Positions 53,679 through 62,685 of a stretch of 64,000 nucleotides of DNA are shown piece by piece. Where the stretch lies: positions 248,001 through 312,000 of the forward strand of contig NZ_CWGJ01000012.1 of assembly GCF_900000175.1 (NCBI RefSeq). Reading direction: 5' to 3'. Source of the DNA: Estrella lausannensis. Its GTDB lineage: Bacteria; Chlamydiota; Chlamydiia; Chlamydiales; Criblamydiaceae. The notes below the pieces were generated by a model that was given only the letters and a program-made list of their open reading frames with translations, had not been told where the DNA came from and did no database searches. A program made the position numbers and the translations under genes. The stretch's first letter is position 1; every line of letters starts with the position of its first letter.

Positions 53679-54509
53679 ATGCCGGAGCTTCCAGAGGTTG
53701 AGGCTATACGGCAAGATCTCATCGCTATGGACCTTAAGGGCCAAGAGATCGAAAGTGTTATCGCTTTCAACGAAAGGACCCTGTCCCCTACTGAAAAAAT
53801 GGCGTGGGATGTTTTTTTTCAAAGCCCCCGCCGCATCATAAGTATCGAAAGAAAGGGTAAATGGTTACTCCTCAAGTTGGCAGGAGGCACACTCTTTATC
53901 CACCTGCGCATGAGTGGCAAATTGCGGCTCACCGAAAGCCGACGCCCCATGACTCATGAGAGGGCTCGCCTCGTGATTAAGGGGGGGGCTTCCCTCTCGT
54001 TTATCGACCCGCGAAAGTTTGGAAGAATAGTCCTGATCGAAAAGGAAGATGCGTCTCCTTCAATAGGAATCGATCCCACGGAAGGCACCTTTACAGAAGA
54101 GGCACTTTTATCTCTTCTATCGAAAGGTCAGACAGCGATCAAAACGTGGCTGCTTGACCAAAAGAAAATCTCCGGGCTCGGGAACATCTATGTCGATGAA
54201 GCCCTTTTCAGAGCCGGAATCCACCCGGAGCACCCCGTTTCGAGACTCTCCTTGGCAAAGAAAAAACTCCTTTACCGCTCCATTGTGGGTACAATACAAG
54301 AAGCCATCAAACACCGCGGCACTTCCCTTGGAACAACCAATCAAAACTACTCAGGGATTCACAAAGCCCGCGGCTCTCATCAAGACCATCTCTTTGTCTA
54401 TTCAAGACAGGGCAAACCCTGCAAAAAATGTCGAACCCCGATCGAAAAAGTCCGATTCCGTGGCAGAGGAACACACTTTTGCCCATCGTGCCAAAAGCCT
54501 GTCCATTGA
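53679..54509 (+). CDS. mutM: Formamidopyrimidine-DNA glycosylase
   Basis: A 276-aa base-excision repair enzyme removing 8-oxoguanine and formamidopyrimidines. Catalytic Pro2/Glu3 are in MPELPEVEAIRQDL, the conserved Lys is in RKGKWLLL, the helix-two-turn-helix region is KISGLGNIYVDEALFRAGIHP, and the C-terminal zinc finger is CKKCRTPIEKVRFRGRGTHF followed by CPSC. All key residues are intact. It is followed after 7 bp by a photolyase, giving a small DNA-repair operon behind the UPF0158 gene. Confidence 0.95.
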   Translation: MPELPEVEAIRQDLIAMDLKGQEIESVIAFNERTLSPTEKMAWDVFFQSPRRIISIERKGKWLLLKLAGGTLFIHLRMSGKLRLTESRRPMTHERARLVIKGGASLSFIDPRKFGRIVLIEKEDASPSIGIDPTEGTFTEEALLSLLSKGQTAIKTWLLDQKKISGLGNIYVDEALFRAGIHPEHPVSRLSLAKKKLLYRSIVGTIQEAIKHRGTSLGTTNQNYSGIHKARGSHQDHLFVYSRQGKPCKKCRTPIEKVRFRGRGTHFCPSCQKPVH

Positions 54510-54516
54510 GGATTTT

Positions 54517-55971
54517 ATGGAACGCACGCCTTGCATCGTTTTATTCAGACAAGATTTAAGGACTACAGACAATCCGGCCCTCTACCACGCGGCCAAGTCG
54601 CAAAGGCCGGTACTACCCCTCTACATTTATGACGAGGTAACTGCTGGCCCCTGGGCGATGGGTGGGGCATCGAAAGTGTGGCTGCACTATAGTTTAAAAC
54701 AACTTCAAGAAAGACTTGCGGCACTCAATCTGCCCCTTCACATCGTCAAAGGACCGACCAGGGAAACACTTGATCGACTCATTCAGAAGACGGGCTGCAA
54801 AGACCTCTATCTCAACCAATGTTATGAGCCGTTTTGGCAAAATGAGGAATTGAAGCTGAAGCAGGATTTGACCAAAAGCGGCGTTTCCCTCCACTCCTAC
54901 AACGGATCGCTTCTCTTTGAGCCGGACGCTCTGAAACCCAAAACTGCCCCGTTTTATAAAGTATTCACCCCCTTCTATAACAGCTGTATAAAGATACTTG
55001 AGAAAAGACCTCTTTTTAAAGAGCCGGCATCAGCTATCTCATATGCCCTCTCTCCGTCACTGAAAGTGGAAGAGCTGGCCCTTTTGCCTCGTCACCCTGA
55101 TTGGTCATCTGGAATTGTCGCCGCATGGAGGCAGGGGCAGCAAGAGGCCCATGCCCTTTTGCGTCACTTCCTCGACCGATCCCTCCTAAACTATAGCCAT
55201 GGCAGGGACTATCCTGGAGAAAGCGCACCCTCAAAACTGTCCCCCTATCTTCACTTCGGCGAAATCTCGCCCATGGAAATCTTGAATGCGCTTGATGAGA
55301 GGATGCAAAAAGTGACGACGGAGGAAAAGCTCTCCATCGGTAAGCAAGCCGATCATTTCTTACGTGAAATTTGCTGGAGAGAATTTTCCTACCACATCCT
55401 ACATCACTTTCCGGACCTTCCCGAGCAGCCGTACGTCAAAAAATTCGACAAGATGCCTTGGTCGCAAAATAGCGAACATTTAAAAGCCTGGCAAAGAGGG
55501 GTGACCGGCTTTCCCATTGTGGACGCTGGGATGCGGGAGCTTTGGCACACAGGCTATATGCACAACCGCGTGAGAATGATCGTCGGCTCCTTTCTGATCA
55601 AAGATCTGCTGATCGACTGGCGTGAAGGTGAAAAATGGTTCTGGGATACTTTGGTGGATGCGGACCTGGCAAGCAATGCCTTCAACTGGCAGTGGGTAGC
55701 CGGCTGCGGTTTTGACGCAGCGCCCTACTTCCGCATATTCAATCCGACAACCCAAGGAGAGAAGTTTGACGCCGAAGGCACCTACGTCCGTCAATGGGTG
55801 CCCGAGATCGCAAATCTTCCCAATCAATGGATCCACAAGCCTCAAGAAGCCCCTGAAAGGGTTCTTCGCGAAGCCGGCATCATTCTTGGAAAGACCTACC
55901 CCTACCCCCTCGTAGATCATGCCGCTGCCCGCGTCAAAGCGCTGAGCCTCTTAAAAACCATTTCCGAGTAG
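54517..55971 (+). CDS. phr: Deoxyribodipyrimidine photolyase (class I)
   Basis: A 484-aa light-dependent repair enzyme for pyrimidine dimers. The start is the ATG at 54517 (MERTPCIVLFRQDLRTTDNP), 7 bp past mutM, with TGAGG upstream; the open frame extends back into mutM but without homology. The antenna domain is residues about 1-130. The FAD domain has YPGESAPSKLSPYLHFGEIS, LREICWREFSYHIL, WQRGVTGFPIVDAGMRELW and NAFNWQWVAGCGFDAAPYFR. A light-dependent enzyme suggests an organism that spends time exposed, as amoebal symbionts may. Confidence 0.95.
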   Translation: MERTPCIVLFRQDLRTTDNPALYHAAKSQRPVLPLYIYDEVTAGPWAMGGASKVWLHYSLKQLQERLAALNLPLHIVKGPTRETLDRLIQKTGCKDLYLNQCYEPFWQNEELKLKQDLTKSGVSLHSYNGSLLFEPDALKPKTAPFYKVFTPFYNSCIKILEKRPLFKEPASAISYALSPSLKVEELALLPRHPDWSSGIVAAWRQGQQEAHALLRHFLDRSLLNYSHGRDYPGESAPSKLSPYLHFGEISPMEILNALDERMQKVTTEEKLSIGKQADHFLREICWREFSYHILHHFPDLPEQPYVKKFDKMPWSQNSEHLKAWQRGVTGFPIVDAGMRELWHTGYMHNRVRMIVGSFLIKDLLIDWREGEKWFWDTLVDADLASNAFNWQWVAGCGFDAAPYFRIFNPTTQGEKFDAEGTYVRQWVPEIANLPNQWIHKPQEAPERVLREAGIILGKTYPYPLVDHAAARVKALSLLKTISE

Positions 55972-55987
55972 AGAATGACACCGGCAG

Positions 55988-56025
55988 TTGAACCTATCCA
56001 AATCATTTTACTTGGATAGGTTCAA
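55988..56025. terminator. Strong hairpin between convergent phr and Sel1 gene
   Basis: A perfect 14-bp inverted repeat (TTGAACCTATCCAA and its complement) around a 10-nt loop lies between the two convergent stops. No U-tract on either side. Confidence 0.7.
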
Positions 56026-56053
56026 AGTAGGAGCACTAAAAAGGTGTTAGTGC

Positions 56054-57616
56054 CTAAATTTGATACCCTTCCTTCGTCATCTTCACCTTCAGGGCAGACT
56101 GCAACTTTTCCAGGATGGGAGCCTGATGGCGAAATGCCTGGACGTAGTATTCAACCGCCTTGACGATATCACACTCGATCCCCTCCCCTGTCGAATACAT
56201 GTCCCCCACCTCTTCCATAGATTTTACGTGCTTTTTGCTGTCCGCCGCCCGTTTGAAGAGCTCAAACGCCTTAGTTTTATCCATCTCGACGCCATTTCCC
56301 TCAGAATAGCATAGCGCCAGAAAATGAATTGCGGATGGATAATTCTGATCGGCAGAAAGCTGTAGGTAGTGAATTGCCTCTTCTCTATTCGTCTCGACTC
56401 CATCACCATAAAACTTCATCACGCTATAGTTGTACTGGGCCCGCGGCTCTCCCCGATTGGCGGCCCTTTTATAAAGGGCGGTAGCGTCATGATGATTAAT
56501 TTCGGTTCCTTTCCCAAAATGTAACGCATCCGCAAGATAGATCTCTGCATCAACATGTCCCTTGGAAACCGCTCTTTTGAAGAGCTCATAGGCGCGCGGC
56601 AAGTCTTGAGCAATATGCTTACCACTCAGCAGCTCCAACGCGAGCTCATACTCTGCTTCAGGCTGGAATAAAATTTCAGCGTTCTCCTCGAAGATCTTAA
56701 GTGCCTTGGCCGGATCTGCCTCGATCCATAAACCATCCAAAAGAAGTTCAGCATAATTAAAGCGCGCTCTGGGGTGTCCCTGAGCAGCCGCTATCCTTAA
56801 GCAATAGGCCACTTCATCACTTTTCTCGTCATTGGGAAAAATTTTAAGGAGGAATGAAGACAAAGCATAACAGCAATCAGCGCAACCGAGCTCTGCTCCC
56901 CTCCGGAGGTAGTTTAACAAGGTCTCTTGATCGAGGTTAGGTTTCGCAGGATCTTTAGAAATCAGGAAAACCAAAACCCCTACACACCTGGCATATCCTT
57001 CCTCCAGCATCCTATCGAGGCAATCGATGAATACCCGCCTTTGGTCTTCCGTTATAGACCCCTCTTGGACCATTTTCCCTATTTCATTCATAACAGTTCC
57101 ATACCGCGCTTCGAGTTCGCGCTGGCGCTTTAGTTTGGCGCACAAATCCTCTGTCTCACCGGGAAGTAGAAGAGATTCATCCGGCTTGAAGAATACGCGC
57201 ATAAATTGGGGTAAATTACTGTCTGCATCTTCATGGCGGACTTTTTTTGTCGCCAATCCATCCGTTGTCGTATCACCGTTGAAGGCATCTTCTTGCTTTC
57301 GCTTAACGCCATTTCTCTGCTCCTCTTCCATAGGTTGCGGTGGGGTTGCGGTGGGCAGCATATGTGCTTGAAAAATAACCAGAGGAAAAGGTTGCATCGC
57401 AGGTGAAGGAATAAAAGAAGGCTGTAGGGGCAAATTCAAAAGTGGATTGAAGGGTGCAGGATTCGCCATCAATTGCTGAGGAGGTATTGCCTGCTGGAAC
57501 AGAGGCAGCAGTTGCGGGCCGGGCGCCATCGGGGCTTGCTGCGGAGCGTTTGCATCCCCCTGGTTTTGAGGAGTAACGATTGCATTTTGAAAATAGGGAA
57601 AGTGAAAGGGATTCAT
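56054..57616 (-). CDS. Sel1-repeat protein, array copy 1
   Basis: A 520-aa protein. The N-terminus is conserved in the array (MNPFHFPYFQ) and leads into 95 Pro/Gln-rich disordered residues. A two-part basic motif follows: GVKRKQED (KRK 105-107) and ATKKVRHED (KKVR 124-127), a bipartite nuclear-localisation pattern. Helical residues 140-210 precede about seven Sel1 (TPR-like) repeats from residue 225 to 490, with the usual ARFNYAELLLDGLWIEADPA and AIHYLQLSADQNYPSAI type units of 36 residues. Sel1 repeats mediate protein contacts. It has no Sec signal; type III export is plausible but unproven. AAGGA lies 5-6 nt before the ATG. Confidence 0.85.
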   Translation of the reverse strand: MNPFHFPYFQNAIVTPQNQGDANAPQQAPMAPGPQLLPLFQQAIPPQQLMANPAPFNPLLNLPLQPSFIPSPAMQPFPLVIFQAHMLPTATPPQPMEEEQRNGVKRKQEDAFNGDTTTDGLATKKVRHEDADSNLPQFMRVFFKPDESLLLPGETEDLCAKLKRQRELEARYGTVMNEIGKMVQEGSITEDQRRVFIDCLDRMLEEGYARCVGVLVFLISKDPAKPNLDQETLLNYLRRGAELGCADCCYALSSFLLKIFPNDEKSDEVAYCLRIAAAQGHPRARFNYAELLLDGLWIEADPAKALKIFEENAEILFQPEAEYELALELLSGKHIAQDLPRAYELFKRAVSKGHVDAEIYLADALHFGKGTEINHHDATALYKRAANRGEPRAQYNYSVMKFYGDGVETNREEAIHYLQLSADQNYPSAIHFLALCYSEGNGVEMDKTKAFELFKRAADSKKHVKSMEEVGDMYSTGEGIECDIVKAVEYYVQAFRHQAPILEKLQSALKVKMTKEGYQI

Positions 57617-57650
57617 TGTATCCTTGGTAATTAATCATTGATATTAGGGC

Positions 57651-57691
57651 GCTTCAGTTTGAGTGAGTTTTAAACCACCGATTTCTGAAGC
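57651..57691 (-). promoter_or_regulatory. Conserved hairpin upstream of Sel1 copy 1
   Basis: GCTTCAG (57651-57657) and CTGAAGC (57685-57691) pair around a 27-nt loop. The flank GCGCCCTAAT and a Shine-Dalgarno AAGGATA follow toward the gene. Same layout upstream of the other array genes. Confidence 0.55.
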
Positions 57692-57758
57692 TAAAAGTGT
57701 CGATTTCTATTGCGTAGGGGTTGCTTATGCAATCACCATCGGCATCATCGACCTCAAT

Positions 57759-59270
57759 TTATTTTCCAAGGGCTTCCTTTCTTCTAAAGGCAAGGATGTA
57801 GTATTGATGCGCCTTGGGAATATCGCGCTCAATCCCGTCACCCGCCTCGTACATCCTTGCCACTTGGAACATGGATTTGCCATGCTTGGAGATTTCTGCC
57901 GCTTTTTTGTAGAGCTCAAACGCCTTTTTCTTATCCAGCGGAAGACCATCTCCTGTCGCATAGCGGTTTGCCAGAGTATGCTGTGCGGACGGATGGTTCT
58001 GATCGGCAGCAAGATGTAGGTAGTGAATCCCCTCTTCCATGTCGATCTCCACGCCCTCCCCCCTTAGCTTCATCTGGGCATAGGTATACTGTGCCCGGCT
58101 ATCTCCACGATCAGCGCATCTTTTATAGAGAGCGCACGCTTCCGCTTTATTAACCGCAGTTCCCTCGCCATGATACAAAGCCCTTGCAAGACTGGATTCT
58201 GCAAGAGCGTATCCCTTAGAAACCGCCCTTTTAAAGAGTTCATAGGCCCGGGGCAAGTCCTTAGGTATATGCTCACCGCTTTGCAGCTCCAAAGCGAGTG
58301 CATACTCTGCATTAGACAGTTTTAAAATTTCGGCATTTTCCTCGATGAGCTTAAGTGCCACAGCTGGGTTGGCATCAACCCCTTTGCCGTTTAAAAGGTA
58401 CTGAGCATAATTGAAACGTGCTTTCGGATGACCCAGGGCTGCCGCTACTCTCCAGTAATAGGCCACTTCAGCATTTTTCTCTCCCTCGGGATATTTTTTG
58501 TATAGGATCACACCCATTGCATAACAGCAATCAGTACTTCCAAGCCAAGCGCCCCTCCGATAATACTTTAACTCGTTATCTTGACCTTGGTTAGGGGCAG
58601 CCGGATCGCTTGAACTTAAGCAAGCGAGGGTATACGCACTTCGGGCATAGCCTCTTTTCAGCATATCTTCCAGAATATGACTAAAAAGCGATCTTTGCTC
58701 TTCTGTTATTGATTCTTCGAAAATCGATTTCCACATGCCGTTCAAAACACCTCCGAACTGTCCTTCCAGTTCGCGCTGGCGCAACAGCTTAAGGGACAAA
58801 TTCTCTTTTTCGTCGGGGAGCAGTAAGGTTTCATCGGGTCTAAAATATGTTAATCTGGATACAGGCGCCTCAAGCGTGCTGCCCTCGCTACGGACTTTTT
58901 TTGTCAGAGCTCCAGCTGTCGATGCATCTGTATTCAAAGCATCTTCTTGCTTTCGTTTCACCCCTTTACTCGCCCTTTCCTCCGCAGGCTCCTTTACAAC
59001 TACCGCAGGGAGTGTCTGCCCTGAAAAAATTGCCGGGAAAACCGCTTTTATTGTAGGCAAGGGGATCACCGGATAGGGGATCTGGAAAGGAATCTTCCCC
59101 AAGGGATTGAATAGAGCCGGATTGGACATCAAATGCTGCGCAGGCACTCCCTGCTTGAAAAGAGGCTGCAGAAGAGGACCGGGCGCCATCGGCTCCTGCT
59201 GGGGAGAAGTTGTCTGTCTCGAATTCAAAGAAACAAACTGTGGAAGATGGGGAAAGTTAATGGGATTCAT
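57759..59270 (-). CDS. Sel1-repeat protein, array copy 2
   Basis: A 503-aa paralogue. N-terminus MNPINFPHLPQF; Pro-rich segment; basic pair GVKRKQED (KRK 105-107) and LTKKVRSEG (KKVR 124-127), at the same residues as in copy 1. Sel1 units include AYYWRVAAALGHPKARFNYA, GEGTAVNKAEACALYKRCAD and AIHYL-type blocks near HLAADQNHPSAQHTLANRYA. It ends with EALGK, shorter than copy 1. Closest to copy 3, with which it shares PLGKIPFQIP and VIPLP. No catalytic motif. Confidence 0.85.
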   Translation of the reverse strand: MNPINFPHLPQFVSLNSRQTTSPQQEPMAPGPLLQPLFKQGVPAQHLMSNPALFNPLGKIPFQIPYPVIPLPTIKAVFPAIFSGQTLPAVVVKEPAEERASKGVKRKQEDALNTDASTAGALTKKVRSEGSTLEAPVSRLTYFRPDETLLLPDEKENLSLKLLRQRELEGQFGGVLNGMWKSIFEESITEEQRSLFSHILEDMLKRGYARSAYTLACLSSSDPAAPNQGQDNELKYYRRGAWLGSTDCCYAMGVILYKKYPEGEKNAEVAYYWRVAAALGHPKARFNYAQYLLNGKGVDANPAVALKLIEENAEILKLSNAEYALALELQSGEHIPKDLPRAYELFKRAVSKGYALAESSLARALYHGEGTAVNKAEACALYKRCADRGDSRAQYTYAQMKLRGEGVEIDMEEGIHYLHLAADQNHPSAQHTLANRYATGDGLPLDKKKAFELYKKAAEISKHGKSMFQVARMYEAGDGIERDIPKAHQYYILAFRRKEALGK

Positions 59271-59307
59271 CGGTTTATCCTAAATTATAAATGATTTGAA
59301 TTAGGGC

Positions 59308-59350
59308 GCTCGAGTTTGAGTGAGATTTCACACTGCCACTTTACTTGAGC
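59308..59350 (-). promoter_or_regulatory. Conserved hairpin upstream of Sel1 copy 2, with compensatory changes
   Basis: GCTCGAG (59308-59314) and CTTGAGC (59344-59350). Relative to the other copies, stem position 4 changes T-A to C-G on both sides and position 5 becomes a G-T pair, so pairing is kept. Confidence 0.5.
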
Positions 59351-59435
59351 TAAAAACTGCGTTTTTAATTGGAAGGTTGTGGATGCCTAAATTACTCCCT
59401 CATTGTTCATTTCCATCTGCATCATCGATTTCAAT

Positions 59436-60944
59436 TTATTTTCCATGGGCACCCCCCTCCTTAGAAGCAAGGAAATAGTATTGACGTGCTTTGAGAATGT
59501 TGTGCTCAATCCCGTCGCCTCTCTCGTACATTTTTCCCACCCGTAACATGGACTTTACATGCTTTGAGTCATCGGCTGCTTTTTTATAGAGATCAAACGC
59601 TTTCTTCTTATCCTTCGGAAGGCCATCTCCTGCCGCGTAGCGGTTAGCCAGAGCATGCTGTGCGGATGGAAAATTCTGATCGGCAGAGAGATGTAAGTAG
59701 CGAATGGCCTCTTCTACATCGGCCGTAACACCATCGCCCGTGAACTTCATCAAGGCATAGTTATACTGAGCTTTTCGATCGCCGCGATCAGCACATCTTT
59801 TATAGAGAGCGCACGCTTCCGGTTTATCGACCGCGGTTCCCTCACCATAAAACAAGGCCCATGCCAGCGTGGACTCCGCCAGAGTATGTCCCTTAGAAGC
59901 CGCCCTTCTTAAAAGATCGCAGGCTCGCGGCAAGTCTTCAGCTATATGTTCACCGCTACGCAACTCCGTAGCGAGCTTATACTCTGCATCAGGCTGGTTT
60001 AAAATTTCGGCATTCTCCTTCAATAGCTTAAGTGCCACGGCCGGATCGGCTTCGACCCCATTACCCTGCAAAAGGAGGCAAGCGTAGTTGAAGCGCGCAT
60101 TCGGATGTCCAAGGGCTGCCGCTACTCTCCAGTAACTCGCCACTTCAGCATTTTTTTCGCCCCCGGGATAATTCTTGTATAGGATCATCCCTAAAGCAAA
60201 ACAGCAGTCAGTACTTCCAAGTTCAGCCCCTCTCCGGTAGCAGTTTAACTTGTATTCCTGACTAAGGCGAGAGACGGCCGGATCGTTTAAACTCAGGTAA
60301 GCAAGGGTATACGCACTTCTGGCATAGCCTCTCTGCAGCAAATCTTCCAAGGTATCGATGAACTCCCGCCTTTGATCTTCCGTTATTGCACCGTCGAAAG
60401 CCGATTTCCATATGTTGTCTACAACAGTCCCAAACTGTTCTTCAAGCTCACGCTGTCTCCTCAGCTTAGCGGACAAATCTTCTTTCTCACCGGGAAACAG
60501 TAAGGTTTCATCGGATCTGAAATGTCGTAGCCTAGATACAGGCGCCTCAAGCGGGCTGTCCTCACTGCGGATTTTTTTTGTCGCTCCAGCTGCCACCTCA
60601 TCTTCATTCAAGGCATCTTCTTGCTTTCGCTTTACCCCTTTACTTTCCTCTTCCTCCATGGACTGCGAAGCAACTGTCACAGGAAGTGTCTGTCCTCCAA
60701 AAAATGCCGGAGAAACCGCTTGGATCGGAGGCAAGGGGATAACAGGGAAGGGGATCTGGAAAGGAATCTTCCCCAAGGGATTGATAGGAGCCGAGTTGGG
60801 CATCAAATGCTGCGGAGGCACTCCTTGCTGGAAAAGAGAGAGTAGTTGCGGGCCAGGCGCCGCCCGCGCTTGCTGGAGAGGAGTTACCTGTTCCTGATTC
60901 GGAGGACCAAATTGTGGAAAATGGGGAGAGTTAAAGAGATTCAT
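59436..60944 (-). CDS. Sel1-repeat protein, array copy 3
   Basis: A 502-aa paralogue with N-terminus MNLFNSPHFPQFGPPNQ, the Pro/Gln-rich stretch, and the basic pair GVKRKQED (KRK 105-107) and ATKKIRSED (KKIR 123-126). Sel1 repeats occupy about residues 210-490 (KARFNYA-type unit here NARFNYACLLLQGNGVEADP; GEGTAVDKPEACALYKRCAD; GDGVTADVEEAIRYLHLSAD). It is about 165 bp upstream of copy 2, with the conserved leader between. Protein scaffold role inferred from the fold only. Confidence 0.85.
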   Translation of the reverse strand: MNLFNSPHFPQFGPPNQEQVTPLQQARAAPGPQLLSLFQQGVPPQHLMPNSAPINPLGKIPFQIPFPVIPLPPIQAVSPAFFGGQTLPVTVASQSMEEEESKGVKRKQEDALNEDEVAAGATKKIRSEDSPLEAPVSRLRHFRSDETLLFPGEKEDLSAKLRRQRELEEQFGTVVDNIWKSAFDGAITEDQRREFIDTLEDLLQRGYARSAYTLAYLSLNDPAVSRLSQEYKLNCYRRGAELGSTDCCFALGMILYKNYPGGEKNAEVASYWRVAAALGHPNARFNYACLLLQGNGVEADPAVALKLLKENAEILNQPDAEYKLATELRSGEHIAEDLPRACDLLRRAASKGHTLAESTLAWALFYGEGTAVDKPEACALYKRCADRGDRKAQYNYALMKFTGDGVTADVEEAIRYLHLSADQNFPSAQHALANRYAAGDGLPKDKKKAFDLYKKAADDSKHVKSMLRVGKMYERGDGIEHNILKARQYYFLASKEGGAHGK

Positions 60945-60978
60945 TACATCCTTGATAATTGATTAATTTAATTAGAGC

Positions 60979-61019
60979 GCTTCAGTGGGATTGAGAGTTT
61001 GACCCACAATAACTGAAGC
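60979..61019 (-). promoter_or_regulatory. Conserved hairpin upstream of Sel1 copy 3
   Basis: GCTTCAG (60979-60985) and CTGAAGC (61013-61019); here the stem is longer (GCTTCAGT/ACTGAAGC) and an inner TGGG/CCCA can add pairs. Confidence 0.55.
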
Positions 61020-61058
61020 TAAAACAGCTGGTTTTATGTGCAAAAAGCTTGAAACCTT

Positions 61059-62570
61059 CTAACTTTCAAACTCCCCTTTCGCCATCTCCACCTTCATGAA
61101 AGACTTCATTTTATTTTGAATGGGAGCGCCCTTCTTATGGGCTAAGACATAGTAATCAAGAGCTTTGACAATATCACAATCGACACCGTCGCCTGTCTCG
61201 AACATCTTCCCCAGCTGAAAAAAAGACTTCATATGCCCTGCACCATCTGCAGCTTTTTTATAGAGCTCATAGGCCTTCTTCTTGTCCATCGGAACACCAT
61301 CTCCTGCCGCGTACCGAAGGGCCAGACCGTGAAGTGCGGAAGGATAATCCTGATCGGCCGAAAGCTGCATGTAGTGAATCGCCTCTTCTACATTAGTCTC
61401 CACTCCATCACCCGTGAGCTTCATCGCAGCATAGGTATACTGTGCCACTTTGTGCCCGCGATCGGCGCATTTCTTATAAAGAGCGCACGCCTCCGGTTTA
61501 TTCACGGCAATTCCGTCTCCGAAGTAGAAACACGCTGCAAGATTGTGCTCTGCTTCAAGATGTCCCTTAGCAGCCGCTCTTTTAAAAAGTTCGTAGGCGC
61601 GCGGCAAGTCTTTAGTGACATGTACACCGTATAGCAGTTGGTACGCGAAACGATACTCCGCCTCAGTCTGTTTTAAAATTTCAGCATTCTCCTCGAAGAG
61701 CTTAACTGCCGTGGCCGGATCAGCCTCGACTCCGTTGCCCTGAAAAAGGCAATAGGCATAATTATAGCGCGCTTTAGGATGTCCAAGGGCTGCCGCCACC
61801 CTCCAGCAATACGCCACTTCAGCACTCTTTTCGCCATCGGGATAATTTTTGCTGAGAGCTGCACCAAATGCGAAGCAGCACTCGCCGCATCCGAGTTCCA
61901 CACCCCTCTTGTAGTAACTTAAGGCATCCTCTTGCCGGAATTTTAAGTCTTCAGGATATTTCAAAATCAAGGAAGCCAAAGCAAAAGCACTTCTTGCAAC
62001 CCCTTGCTGCAACAGATCCTCCAGGAAATCGACGACTGCCTGCCTTTGCTCTTGCGTTGTGGGGCCTTCGCACATCAATTTCCGTACGTCTTCCAAAGCA
62101 GCTCCATACGCGCTTTCAAGCGCTTGCTGCCGCTCCAGTCTAGGGAATAAATCCTCTTTCTCCGCGGGATGCAGCAGGGTTTCATCCAACCTAAAGTATC
62201 CTTTCCTTAATGCAGGCGGCTTCACAGCACCGTCTTCGCGGCGGGCTTTTTTGGTCGCTACCCCGACGTTCGCCGTCTCTTCCAGCTTCCTTTTCACCCC
62301 TTTACTCTCTTCTTCCGCCATAGGCTCCGGCGCAGTTGGTGCAGGGAGTGCCTGCCCAACAAAAATACCCTGGGGAACTGTTTGCATCGCAGGCAACGGA
62401 TTAAACGCCATCGGATTTGCCATTGCCATCTGAGGCGGGATTGCCTGCTGGAAAAGAGGCTGCAAATGAGGACCAGGCGCTATCGGTGCCGGCTGAAGAG
62501 GATTCCCCTGTCCCGGGTTCAAAGGGGCAAAAAGTGGGTATTGAAAATAGGGAAAGTTAAAGGGATTCAT
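61059..62570 (-). CDS. Sel1-repeat protein, array copy 4
   Basis: A 503-aa paralogue beginning MNPFNFPYFQYPLFAP. The Pro-rich stretch is shorter. The basic pair is GVKRKLEE (KRK 93-95) and ATKKARRED (KKARR 107-111), with an 11-residue spacer: the best classical bipartite nuclear signal of the set. Sel1 units follow (HPKARYNYAYCLFQGNGVEA, GDGIAVNKPEACALYKKCAD, AIHYMQLSADQDYPSALHGL). The tail KGAPIQNKMKSFMKVEMAKG is shared with copy 5. No signal peptide. Confidence 0.85.
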   Translation of the reverse strand: MNPFNFPYFQYPLFAPLNPGQGNPLQPAPIAPGPHLQPLFQQAIPPQMAMANPMAFNPLPAMQTVPQGIFVGQALPAPTAPEPMAEEESKGVKRKLEETANVGVATKKARREDGAVKPPALRKGYFRLDETLLHPAEKEDLFPRLERQQALESAYGAALEDVRKLMCEGPTTQEQRQAVVDFLEDLLQQGVARSAFALASLILKYPEDLKFRQEDALSYYKRGVELGCGECCFAFGAALSKNYPDGEKSAEVAYCWRVAAALGHPKARYNYAYCLFQGNGVEADPATAVKLFEENAEILKQTEAEYRFAYQLLYGVHVTKDLPRAYELFKRAAAKGHLEAEHNLAACFYFGDGIAVNKPEACALYKKCADRGHKVAQYTYAAMKLTGDGVETNVEEAIHYMQLSADQDYPSALHGLALRYAAGDGVPMDKKKAYELYKKAADGAGHMKSFFQLGKMFETGDGVDCDIVKALDYYVLAHKKGAPIQNKMKSFMKVEMAKGEFES

Positions 62571-62607
62571 GAGTTTATCCTTGATAATCGAAAATTTAAA
62601 TTAGAGC

Positions 62608-62647
62608 GCTTCAGCTGGATTGAGAGTTTGACCACAATAACTGAAGC
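62608..62647 (-). promoter_or_regulatory. Conserved hairpin upstream of Sel1 copy 4
   Basis: GCTTCAG (62608-62614) and CTGAAGC (62641-62647) around a 26-nt loop, then GCGCTCTAAT and AAGGATA before the ATG. Confidence 0.55.
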
Positions 62648-62685
62648 TAAAACTGCCGGTTTCACGTACAAAGGTTTGCAAAAGC

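Noticed and set aside
59271-59300. TATAAT-like sequence just before Sel1 copy 2 as a -10 box
   Set aside because: It lies so close to the start that the transcript would begin inside the ribosome site; no -35 at the right distance.
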